Assembly: GCF_000015205.1 (NCBI RefSeq)
Contig: NC_008701.1
Span: forward strand, 1,762,403 to 1,826,402
DNA from: Pyrobaculum islandicum DSM 4184
GTDB lineage: Archaea > Thermoproteota > Thermoprotei > Thermoproteales > Thermoproteaceae
Length of the DNA: 64,000 nt
Direction of reading: 5' to 3'
Within the stretch, counting starts at the first letter, position 1. Every line of letters starts with the position of its first letter. The translations under genes and the position numbers were made by a program. The notes beneath the pieces are model-generated. The model was given only the letters and a program-made list of their open reading frames with translations. It was not told where the DNA came from and did not search any database. Shown here in pieces: positions 34,292 through 43,200 of the stretch.

Positions 34292-34967
34292 AAATGATCT
34301 TTCTCACCTCTGGACATTCGTCGGGAAAGTCGTGAGAACATGTCCTCCACCGGGGACATCGGGCTGCAATTATATCTACATCCCCATTTCGAACTCTTAT
34401 GAAGATCTCTATGTTGTCTCTTCTAAACATATAAGGCTTCATAATTTCGAGATGAGCTTCATAAGCTTTCACCAGAATCTCTCTTTCTATGCCGAGAATG
34501 TCACTAAGCGACCTAAATCCTCCGCGGATAAACTCGGAGATATATACGGCGGCTCCGCGGGGTGAACAAATATAGGCCGATTTTATATCAAAACCGAGCT
34601 TAGAAAGCGACGCGCCGAGGATTATAAGCCAAGCGAGGATGGAGAGAGGAGGGGCTGTCAGACCCCATATCTTAGCCACGTAGGGCAACGCCAAGGTATT
34701 GCCGTGGAAGAGAAGCGCTATGGCAGCTTTTATACTGGCGATGTATTTTCCCCCAAGCAACGGAAGAACTAGTCTATTACCCACTAGTCCTCTAAAAGCT
34801 TTGTATACTGAAGAAAGCTGTAACGGCGTATTCTTATACACCTCGTAGGGACTACAGGGAGAGGGAAATCTAGAAAGACAGTATTCTAAAATAGCTCTCT
34901 GGTTCTCCGTAAGAGAGGGAACTAAGCCTTTCCATACCTCTCTAAATCGAAAGAGAAAATATTCCAC
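34272..34967 (-). CDS. unknown protein with winged-helix-like N-terminus
   Basis: A 231-residue protein. Residues 15-75 (LTENQRAILEYCLSRF, SPYEVYKNT, LSSVYKAFRGLVGNRLVLPL) resemble a winged helix. Residues 80-125 have a hydrophobic stretch. The C-terminus has several cysteines (CPRWRTCSHDFPDEC) that could bind metal. Possibly a regulator of the gene downstream or of the divergent TorD operon; not tested. Confidence 0.6.
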   Translation of the reverse strand: MEYFLFRFREVWKGLVPSLTENQRAILEYCLSRFPSPCSPYEVYKNTPLQLSSVYKAFRGLVGNRLVLPLLGGKYIASIKAAIALLFHGNTLALPYVAKIWGLTAPPLSILAWLIILGASLSKLGFDIKSAYICSPRGAAVYISEFIRGGFRSLSDILGIEREILVKAYEAHLEIMKPYMFRRDNIEIFIRVRNGDVDIIAARCPRWRTCSHDFPDECPEVRKIIYASISH

Positions 34968-35041
34968 AAATTACTCTACCGACATTTTTTAAGTTTTTAC
35001 TACACCGCATAGGTATAGCAAAGCTCATATATTTCTGCGCC

Positions 35042-35587
35042 ATGAGACAAGTGTCTAGTGCTGGGATGTATTTCTTCTTAGGCAGATTAATTCTCAAGGA
35101 GCTTGAGCCGAGCGAGTTACCCCTGGTGGAGAAAGTCGCCGCCGAGCTTCCAGAGCCCTATAGAAGCGCTATGTTAGGCGAGTTGAAAAAAGAGGACGCT
35201 TACCTCAGGCTGAGGGTGGATTATACCAAGACCTTTATCCAGTATGTCCACCCCTACGAGTCTGTCTTTAGAGACCCCTCTGGTTTGCTCTGTACAGATA
35301 TATCAAGTGAGGTGATGAGGTTCTATAGGAAGATGGGCTACGAGCCCGACCTCAGGGAGGCTAGGGTGAGATGTGGAGATCACCTAGGCCTAGAGCTGGC
35401 CTTCGTTGGAATACTCCTGGAGGGGGGTAAGACGGCTGAAGCCCTCCAGTTTCTAGAACAGCACCTACTTAAGTGGGGGCCTCTCGCCGGGATCGCCATT
35501 AGAGAGACCGCCTCTACCCCCTTCTACTCGGCGGTGGGAGATCTCGTCGTGAAGTTCCTACTTGAGGACTATGAAAATCTACGCTGA
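35042..35587 (+). CDS. TorD/NarJ-family redox enzyme chaperone
   Basis: A 181-residue all-helical protein with YVHPYESVFRDPSGLL near residue 66, the signature of the TorD/DmsD class, and DHLGLELAFVGILLE near residue 120. These chaperones bind the TAT leader of a molybdoenzyme and help insert cofactor. First gene of the run that leads to the 1320-residue molybdopterin subunit, which does carry a TAT leader. Overlaps the polyferredoxin gene. Confidence 0.9.
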   Translation: MRQVSSAGMYFFLGRLILKELEPSELPLVEKVAAELPEPYRSAMLGELKKEDAYLRLRVDYTKTFIQYVHPYESVFRDPSGLLCTDISSEVMRFYRKMGYEPDLREARVRCGDHLGLELAFVGILLEGGKTAEALQFLEQHLLKWGPLAGIAIRETASTPFYSAVGDLVVKFLLEDYENLR

Positions 35588-36428
35588 CTTCGGCAGGTGC
35601 GTCAGGAGCTTCTGGACAAGTGCAAGCTGTAGAAAATGCGTCGATGCGTGTCCCGCGGGCGCGCTCTACGTCGACGGGAGGTGGGTAAAGGCCGAGCCAA
35701 GCCTCTGTGTTGGCTGTGGCGTCTGCATGTCTGCATGTCCCACCGGCGTCTTCACAGCCCAGCTGGGGCCATATATCAGCTGTAGAGAGGGCGGCGTCTG
35801 TATAAACGGCCTAAGGGCGGAGGACTACGTGAAGCTGGTGGAGAAATACGGCGAGATTACGGTAGACGCCAGATGCGACGACTGTAGCCTCAGGGGTAGG
35901 GGGCTAGAGGAGCTGGAGAAGGCAATCAAGGCGGGTCTAAAAATTAGGGTTATCAGAGGCCGCGGCGGCGACATAGGCAGAAGGATGCTCCTCCGGAGGG
36001 GCCTCGCCAAGCTCGCCGGCGGCGATAATCTACTTGAGGTGAAGAGGGGCCCGCCCCGGCGTATCTCTTACGACAGAGAGAAGGCGGTGGAGCTAGGCCT
36101 GGTCAACCCCAGGAGGCCAGTTATCGACATGGAGAAATGCACAGCCTGCTTCCTATGCGCCGGCGTGTGTCCAACTCAAGCCATTGAGGTAGACGAGGAC
36201 GAAGTTATGCTAAAAGTAGATAGCTACAAATGCGCGGAGTGCGGCCTCTGCGCCGAGGCTTGTCCAGAAGGCGCGATCAAGCTCGTGGAGGGGGGAGAGC
36301 CCGTGGAGACCTACCTATTCGAAGTGGAGCAGTGCCCCAACTGCGGTACGGTGTATCCCAAGAAGAGGGGCGTGTGTCCTGTGTGTGGAGTTGGGAGAGA
36401 ACTGATTAGGGAAGTGTATGGAGTGTAG
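35571..36428 (+). CDS. polyferredoxin-like 4x[4Fe-4S] protein
   Basis: About 285 residues with four ferredoxin motifs: CRKCVDACP, CVGCGVCMSACP, CTACFLCAGVCP and CAECGLCAEACP. A zinc-ribbon end follows (CPNCGTVYP, CPVCG). There is no membrane segment or TAT leader, so it is cytoplasmic and may serve electron transfer in maturation rather than in the respiratory complex. Start ATG 35571 or TTG 35562; both overlap the TorD gene. It overlaps the next gene by 11 bases. Confidence 0.88.
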   Translation: MKIYADFGRCVRSFWTSASCRKCVDACPAGALYVDGRWVKAEPSLCVGCGVCMSACPTGVFTAQLGPYISCREGGVCINGLRAEDYVKLVEKYGEITVDARCDDCSLRGRGLEELEKAIKAGLKIRVIRGRGGDIGRRMLLRRGLAKLAGGDNLLEVKRGPPRRISYDREKAVELGLVNPRRPVIDMEKCTACFLCAGVCPTQAIEVDEDEVMLKVDSYKCAECGLCAEACPEGAIKLVEGGEPVETYLFEVEQCPNCGTVYPKKRGVCPVCGVGRELIREVYGV

Positions 36429-38181
36429 CTACTGGCCCAGGCCCGTTGACCGGGAGGTGCTGGCAGATCTAGAGCAGAGGAGGCCCGGCGCGTTGTTAGG
36501 GCCGAGGAGATCCGGCGTTTCTACAACGGCAAAGAGACTAGCTAATATCGCAGGGGTGGAAGTTGGCGAGGATTTAAAATGCGGTTCTTACGCTGTCGTA
36601 GAAGTCTCTCTTGCAGAGGTTGAGAGGGCCGTCGAGTGTGGCGCTTTTGCAGTAGCCACAGGGCCGCTTGCAGAGGTGATGGAGGTGGCTGGGAGGGTTG
36701 GGGCCTACATTATGCCGCCGATGAGCAAGGCGGAACTGCTGGAGTTTCTCGCAACGTTCGGCCAAACGACTGACCCAGACGTCGCCGAAGACTTGATATA
36801 CGTCACAGGCGGCTACCCCGAGGCCCTTTGCGCCGCCCTCGAGAAGTTGAACTACCCTGGGAAAATTACAAAAAGACACATTGAAGAGCTGGGCTTGAAG
36901 CCGCGGTGGTTCTTAGAAGCTGTGGAGTCCTTCGGGCCCGACTTTATAAAGGGCGCAATCCTCGGCTACCTCTCGGAGGAGGAGCTAAAGCAACTCGGCA
37001 TTAGGCCGGGAGTGTGGTTCGAGAAGCGGGGAGACATATATGTACTTAGGTTGCCGTGGCTTCAGTTTTTTGCCGTGAAGTACGACCCGGAGCTGGCCAA
37101 GGGGCTTCTAGAGGAGGCGCTGAAGATCGTCAACGACCCCGTCCGCCGGCTCTACTACGAGGCGTTGCTCTGGAGGCTGGGGGTCGATAAATACTTGGAA
37201 GACAGTGCAAAATACGTTGACGCCCTCTTCCAAGCCCCACCGCAACTGGCGGCTGACCTAGCTATTTACTTTCTAGAAAGTCGGGCCGGCGGGAGGAGAG
37301 CTGAGGCGAAGGCGATTCTAGCCCTAAGCGAGGCTATGCGGTATTTAGAATTCACCACAGCCGACGTCGTATATCTCGCCAGAAGGGCCGCCGCATTGGC
37401 GCCGGCGGAGGAGGCCTACCGCGCCCTCTATAACCTGGGAGCCCTCCTCCTGGGCCGGGGGAAGTACAGAGAGGCGGAGTCCGTCCTCTCGATAGTTGAG
37501 GACCTACTCTTCAAGCTGGAGGGCGAAGACTGGATAAGGGCAAAGAGAGTCCTCCACCTCCTCCTCGCCTATAGAGAGGCTCTGTTAGGCAACTGGAAGG
37601 AGGTAAAGCGCCTCCTTGAGGAGGAGTACGCGGCTCTCCGCCTGGAGAGGAGCTTTGAAGACGTGGTGAAGCTAAACCTGGGCTGGGCCTACATCATGCT
37701 TGGGGAGTTCAAGGCGGCGCGGGAAATACTGAGGAAGTACAAGAGCTTCCAAACTGCGGCGTTGTTCTTCCTAACGTCGAAGAAGGCCGCTGCAGTTAGG
37801 GAGTACGCCAGGAAGGCGGGGGCGGACGTAATCGCAACGCTGGCTGGCCTAGCCGCGGGCTTAGACGTCAGAGGCGAGCTGGAGAAACTAGATATCAGGC
37901 CGGAGCTGAAGACGTTGTTGAAGCTGTTGGCCGAGGGGGCGGAGCCGAAGGCGCTCGCCTCTGTAGCCTCTAGGATAGACCCGATGGACAAGCTGACGCT
38001 GTTTTACCACGCGGTAGAGGCATATCTCCTCTTGAGATGGGGCGCCGCGAGGAGGGAGGAGGTGCTGGAGTTCTACGAGAGGCTGAAAAACGCAGTTGGC
38101 CAAGCCGGAATCCCCGGCGCGGCGCGGTTTATGAAGCCGGAGCTCCCCTCTCTAGCGAGGCTGGCTGTATTCTTTCTTTAG
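36418..38181 (+). CDS. degenerate P-loop/TPR-repeat protein
   Basis: A 587-residue protein. The N-terminal 170 residues resemble an archaeal STAND/AAA_14 ATPase (GPRRSGVSTTAKRL, then VTGGYPEALCAAL), but the P-loop Lys is replaced by Val, so ATP hydrolysis is doubtful. From about residue 220 the protein is a run of helical repeats of TPR type (EEAYRALYNLGALLLGRGKY, VKLNLGWAYIMLGEFKAA). It is translationally joined to the polyferredoxin gene. It may act as a scaffold in Mo-enzyme maturation; no precedent was recognised. Confidence 0.7.
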   Translation: MECSYWPRPVDREVLADLEQRRPGALLGPRRSGVSTTAKRLANIAGVEVGEDLKCGSYAVVEVSLAEVERAVECGAFAVATGPLAEVMEVAGRVGAYIMPPMSKAELLEFLATFGQTTDPDVAEDLIYVTGGYPEALCAALEKLNYPGKITKRHIEELGLKPRWFLEAVESFGPDFIKGAILGYLSEEELKQLGIRPGVWFEKRGDIYVLRLPWLQFFAVKYDPELAKGLLEEALKIVNDPVRRLYYEALLWRLGVDKYLEDSAKYVDALFQAPPQLAADLAIYFLESRAGGRRAEAKAILALSEAMRYLEFTTADVVYLARRAAALAPAEEAYRALYNLGALLLGRGKYREAESVLSIVEDLLFKLEGEDWIRAKRVLHLLLAYREALLGNWKEVKRLLEEEYAALRLERSFEDVVKLNLGWAYIMLGEFKAAREILRKYKSFQTAALFFLTSKKAAAVREYARKAGADVIATLAGLAAGLDVRGELEKLDIRPELKTLLKLLAEGAEPKALASVASRIDPMDKLTLFYHAVEAYLLLRWGAARREEVLEFYERLKNAVGQAGIPGAARFMKPELPSLARLAVFFL

Positions 38182-38586
38182 CCTTAGAAAGCCTTGGTAG
38201 ATCCTGGCAGTCTCCCTAATCCTCTTCTTCAGCTCCTCAACCCTCTCAAGACTCCACCTGAGGTACTCGCCGGCCCTTGGATACCTGTTTACGTAGGTGG
38301 CCACCTCCCTCGCCCTTTCGTCTATGAGCTTAGTTAACTCCTCTAGAAACGCATCTAGCTTCTCCATGTCGAGAGCCGCCTTCATGACCTCCTCGAAAAA
38401 CCACTGCCTATCGTTACGAGGCATGGCCGGCACGCCGAGAGATTCGGCGATCTCCAAAACGTCGGGCACCGAGATGTAGAACCCCACCTTAGCCGGCGTA
38501 GAGAGAAGCCTAGCCAACTGCCTAATTGCCACAAGCACGCCGTAGCCTTGTACATACAGCTTCTTTTCATCGAGACTCACCCACAA
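38152..38586 (-). CDS. unknown helical protein
   Basis: A 144-residue mostly helical protein with charged stretches such as ELTKLIDERAREV and RVEELKKRIRETARI. No family recognised. It overlaps the end of the TPR gene by 30 bases on the opposite strand and is divergent from the Fe-S subunit gene at 38666. It has no cysteines and no membrane helix. Confidence 0.6.
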   Translation of the reverse strand: MWVSLDEKKLYVQGYGVLVAIRQLARLLSTPAKVGFYISVPDVLEIAESLGVPAMPRNDRQWFFEEVMKAALDMEKLDAFLEELTKLIDERAREVATYVNRYPRAGEYLRWSLERVEELKKRIRETARIYQGFLRLKKEYSQPR

Positions 38587-38665
38587 TGTTCTATCTCTAG
38601 TTTATAGACCTTGCTACACCGGACGTGGGAAATTTGCAATATAAAACCTTGGCAGTAAAGGGGAT

Positions 38666-39553
38666 ATGCCTAAACTCGCGATGGCCACGATTGAGGACCT
38701 CTGTATGCTATGTTGGGCGTGCGTCGCGGCGTGTAAGCAAGAGTTCGACGTGCCACTTGGAAAATGGAGGCTGTTTATAACGGAGTATTACGCCGGCGAG
38801 TATCCAAACGTCGTTGGCTACATACTCCATCTGCCCCAGTGTAACCACTGTGAAAACGCCCCATGCGTCAACTCGTGCCCCACCGGCGCTCTTAGACACA
38901 ACCCAGAGACGGGCATAGTCCAGCTGGACAAAGACCTCTGCATCGGCTGTAGGGCGTGCACCAGGGCGTGTCCCTACAACGCCGTTTATATAGACCCCCG
39001 TACGAACAAGGCAGACAAGTGCACCTTCTGCGAGCACTTGGTCTACTCGGGCCTCCTCCCCGCCTGCGTCGCGGCGTGTCCCACGGGAGCCCGCATATTT
39101 GGAGACATCGAAGACCCCAACTCCCTCATTGGGAAGCTCTACAGAGAGGGGAGGATTAAGCCAGTGGGCAAGGTGGCGGAGGTGGTAAAGCCAAGGCTCT
39201 TCTTCGCGCCGTTTGGAGCAGAAAGGCCCATAAACACAGACGCCGGCGCGTTTAAGAAAGTGGTCACAGCCGAGGCCAGCAACAGAGCTCTTGTCGACAC
39301 CGTCGTTGACCTCAGCACTTGGAACCCAAACGCAGACCCTGCGCTACAGCCCGGCGCACACCCCGAGTGGTCTCCTGAGCCAAACGCGCTGGGGCTCTGG
39401 AAGCAGTACAGACCGACGAAGGACCCCTCAACTGCGGAGCTGAGCAACATAGTTAGGGATACCCGCCAGGCGTTGGTATACGCGGCCATTGCGCTGTTGG
39501 TAATCGCCGGCGCGGGCGCGGTATGGACAGGGCTAATAAAGCCGGCGCACTAG
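38666..39553 (+). CDS. [4Fe-4S] subunit of molybdoenzyme (DmsB/TtrB-like)
   Basis: A 295-residue electron-transfer subunit. Four cysteine clusters are seen: CMLCWACVAACK, CNHCENAPCVNSCP, CIGCRACTRACP and CTFCEHLV...CVAACP. This is the DmsB/NrfC pattern that carries four [4Fe-4S] clusters. A C-terminal segment (LVYAAIALLVIAGAGAVWTG) anchors it in the membrane. Operon with cytochrome and catalytic subunit. Confidence 0.93.
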   Translation: MPKLAMATIEDLCMLCWACVAACKQEFDVPLGKWRLFITEYYAGEYPNVVGYILHLPQCNHCENAPCVNSCPTGALRHNPETGIVQLDKDLCIGCRACTRACPYNAVYIDPRTNKADKCTFCEHLVYSGLLPACVAACPTGARIFGDIEDPNSLIGKLYREGRIKPVGKVAEVVKPRLFFAPFGAERPINTDAGAFKKVVTAEASNRALVDTVVDLSTWNPNADPALQPGAHPEWSPEPNALGLWKQYRPTKDPSTAELSNIVRDTRQALVYAAIALLVIAGAGAVWTGLIKPAH

Positions 39554-39557
39554 GGCT

Positions 39558-40280
39558 ATGAGGCCGTTGATAAAGACCGAGGGGGGCAAGGAATACGTCC
39601 TTAGGTTTAAGCCCGCTACGCAGATTGCACATTTGTTCCTACTCGTGGGCATGACCATCAGCTTCATAACGGGGCTCCCCATGTTCTTTAAATTCGGCGA
39701 GGTCAACATATTCGAGGGACTTGGGGTGGCGCTCGGCCTGCCGGCGCCGCACACCTCCAGCCAGCTGATAAGCATACTCCACGACTGGGTTGGGCCAATA
39801 CTAATGTTCATAGGAGTGTTAATAGTCCTGGCCGCCTCAGACAAGAGGGCTGGGCTTAGGGAAATCACGAAGTTCGGCGAGGCGCTCCGCGTGTTTAAGG
39901 AAGTCGCCGAGTACAGGCTCGGCCGTAGAAAGGAGTATCCGCCTACGCCGTTTTACCACCCGTTCCAAGTTATGTGGGTGTGGGGCACGATCATAGGGTT
40001 GCTCCTCCTGGGCGTATCCGGGCTGTTCCTGGTGGTGGAGAAGTGGTTCTATATGCAGATCCTCCCGCCTTGGTGGAGGGGCTTCATGTCGCTGTTGCAC
40101 ATATTCGGCGCATTCATTTTCTTTGCCGCACTCCCCATACACTTCCTCATGGCGATCTTCCCCACCAACTGGCCGATGCTTAAGTCGCAGTTGTTGGCGA
40201 AAGGCTATGTGCCGATCGAGTGGTGGATGGCGCACCACAAGGCGTATGTGGAAGAGGTGAAGAAGAGGGGTGGGCCATGA
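39558..40280 (+). CDS. membrane cytochrome b subunit (FdnI/b561-like)
   Basis: A 240-residue protein with four membrane segments. Histidines in IAHLFLL, ILHDWVG and LLHIFGAF...LPIHFLM are placed for two b haems as in the formate dehydrogenase/Ni-Fe hydrogenase cytochrome b group. It links the Fe-S subunit with the quinone pool. ATGA overlap with the catalytic gene. Confidence 0.88.
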   Translation: MRPLIKTEGGKEYVLRFKPATQIAHLFLLVGMTISFITGLPMFFKFGEVNIFEGLGVALGLPAPHTSSQLISILHDWVGPILMFIGVLIVLAASDKRAGLREITKFGEALRVFKEVAEYRLGRRKEYPPTPFYHPFQVMWVWGTIIGLLLLGVSGLFLVVEKWFYMQILPPWWRGFMSLLHIFGAFIFFAALPIHFLMAIFPTNWPMLKSQLLAKGYVPIEWWMAHHKAYVEEVKKRGGP

Positions 40281-43200
40281 CGGAGGCGGTTCTCTCAAGG
40301 AGAGATTTCCTAAAGGCGAGCGCCGCAGCGATGGCGGTGGGGATCGCCGCCGGCGCCTTTGTAAAAGCTCAGCTCTACAGCGAGGTGGAGCAGGACCAGA
40401 ACTGGTGGAGCGGCGCCACCGGCAAGTTCAAGGGGTACCCAACCCTCTACCGCGTCCCGCCCACTGGCGGGGTGAAGGAGGTGGGCGGCTCCTTCGAGGT
40501 GAGCACCCCCGACGGGCTGAAGACCATATCCCTGAAGTGGTGGGAGAACTGGATAGACTGGCGGGAGTACGACGCAAAGGCGTGGCCTAAGCCCAGGGAG
40601 AGGAGGTACTTCATAGCCACCGGCGGAGTCTGTGGCGGGTGCGAGGTGAGTTGCCACTTCGTGGTGTGGATAGACAAAGACACGAAACTGGCTCGGAAGG
40701 TAATGGTCAACCCGCTCAACAAGAGCAACTGGGGGCTCTGCGTGCGCGGCCAGAGCGCCGCCGCCGCGGCGGCCCACCCAGACAGAATAGTGTATATACT
40801 GAGCAAGATAGACCCCAAGACGGGCAAGAGGGTAGGCGCCAGAGGCGACGACAACTTCGTTAGGGTGACCTACGACGAGTCTCTCGAAATCGTGTCTGAC
40901 TACTACGCCAAAGCCTTCTACGAGTACTTCGTCGAGGGCAACCCCATAGGCTCGACGAGGTTGCACTGGCACGAGGGCAGACCTCTACAGACCGGCTACT
41001 TCACCCACCACCCCTGGGTTAAAGACTGGGAGCAACAACACGCCTTCGGTAGCCACACCAACCTATGTTCGTCGGGCGCCCGCCTAGGCAACAACCTCTG
41101 GATCGCTATGGACCGCAACTCGCCGGATTACTACAGGGCGAAGGTGGTGGTCAATCACGGCATGGGCCACCTGGGAGACGCTGCTCACTTCTTAATGTCT
41201 CACGGCCCTAGGCTGGCGGTGGCGAGGTTCAAGGGGACTAAGATCATCTCGGTGAGGGAGAAGTACTTCCACACGGAGCTTCTAGCCGACTACTGGGTGG
41301 CTCCGTGGCCTGGCACCGAGGCGTGGCTGTGGGCGGCTGTGGCAAACGTCCTCATCAACGAGCTAAACGCGGTGGATTGGGAGTTTGTCAGGAGGTGGTG
41401 GAACTGGGACTGGTTCCTGAGGGATAGGAAGCTGTTGCAACACCTCTACAACATGGGCTACATAAAGACGCTCCCGCCCGACGACATATACGGCGTGACA
41501 GAAGACGGCGTGGTTTACATAAAGGACTACGCCAAGGCCTGGGACTACTTCCAGAAGTTCCTAAGGGAGTACTTCGCGAACTTCACCCCCGAATACGCCG
41601 CGTGGGTCACGAGGCTAAACGCCAAGACGCCGCCGCCCGACCCATTGACAGAGGAGGAGGTCAGAAACGCCGCTACCTTGATACGCGCCATAGCTAAAGA
41701 GGTCGCCGCGGCGGGCAAGGCGCTGTCTATAAACCAGTGGCGCGGCCCCGTCCAGACCTACGGCGGGTGGATGTTGGCGAGGATGTTCTTCTTACTAATA
41801 GCGCTGACAGGCGCCGTCGGCACAGTGGGGGGCACCGGCGCGGCCTCGTGGCACAACACCGACTTCATGTACTACTGGTGGCAAGGCACCCTCGCGGCCC
41901 AGGTGCTGAAGAGGAAGCTAGACGGGCCCGCCGTCTGGAACATAAACATGATAGCGCCAGAGGAAAGCGCCTTCGGGTCCTACGACCCCACTAACACCAT
42001 ACCCTTCAGGATGTACGACCCCGAGTGGCAAGAGTACTGGAGAAGCCTCGGCTTTGCAGTGCCCGACAGAGTGTATGTATGGATATGGCGTGTGGTGAAT
42101 CCGCCAGCCACGTATCAAGCCGGCGCCCAGTGGGTGAGGTTCTTCGCAAATCCAGATAAAGTAGAACTTACTGTACACATGACCCAGTTCTGGAACGAGA
42201 GTTGCTACTTCTCAGACCTCTGTATATCTGAGGGGCACTGGTTCGAGCGTCACGACCCCCAGCCGGCCGCCCCCGGCATATATGCGCCAGATAGGTGGTT
42301 CAGCGTGCGGTGGCCCTCCTACGTCATATTCTTGATGAGGATGGGCTGGAGGCCGAAGGACCCGCATAGATCTGCGCTTGAGGCCCACCAGCAGATAGGC
42401 CTTGGCGACGTCATCTCGCCGGAGGAGTGGTATCTGGAGCTGGCCTGGAGAACTATAGCGAAGACGGTGCTTATGGCTAAGAAAAACGGGAGGCCCGTGG
42501 AGGACCTGCTGAGGGATAAGGAGGTGGACTACCTGGGGGCTAAGGTGAAGATACCCAGTCTCGCCGACAGGCTGGCCTTCCTAATCGATGTCAACAGAGG
42601 CAAGCGCTACGCGGCGCAGCTCGGCATTCCGCCCGAGCAGTTGCCCGAGAAGCTGATTAGGGACCTCTACGACGGGAAGATTACCTACGAGCAGTTCGTA
42701 AATGATATTAGGAAGCAAGTGATGCCGACGATATGGGATATGTACAACTGGGCTGTATACGCCTACTCGCCCACCGTCGTCAAGTTCTCAAAGGACAAAG
42801 GCCTGGAGCCCGTGGAAGCGCTGGAGTTATACCAGTTCGTCATACACGACACTAACGTATACGCCGAGAAGACCTACCTAAAGAAGGTGCCGAGGGAGCA
42901 GGTGGCTAGGGTAGACCCCATCACGAAGCTGGCTTACGATAGCGCTGGCAACATAGTCGGCGTAGAGATCGACGGCGAGATATACCTCGGGTTCAACGTC
43001 CTCGGCACCGTCACCCACACTCTGAAGCTTGAGTGGTACAGCCCGGCCATGGCTGAGCAGGAGCTAAGAGAGGTGTCTATACCCATTATCCCGTTGGAGG
43101 CGGACCTAAAGAAAGCCATTGCAGGAGACTTGGCGACGGTACAGAAGTTGATCAACGCGAAGCTGCACTTCGTCATACCGATTCACGACTTCTGGGCGAG

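Noticed and set aside
40310..40972. Antisense ORF inside the molybdopterin gene
   Set aside because: Shadow of the sense gene, which shows TAT leader and Fe-S motif in this part.
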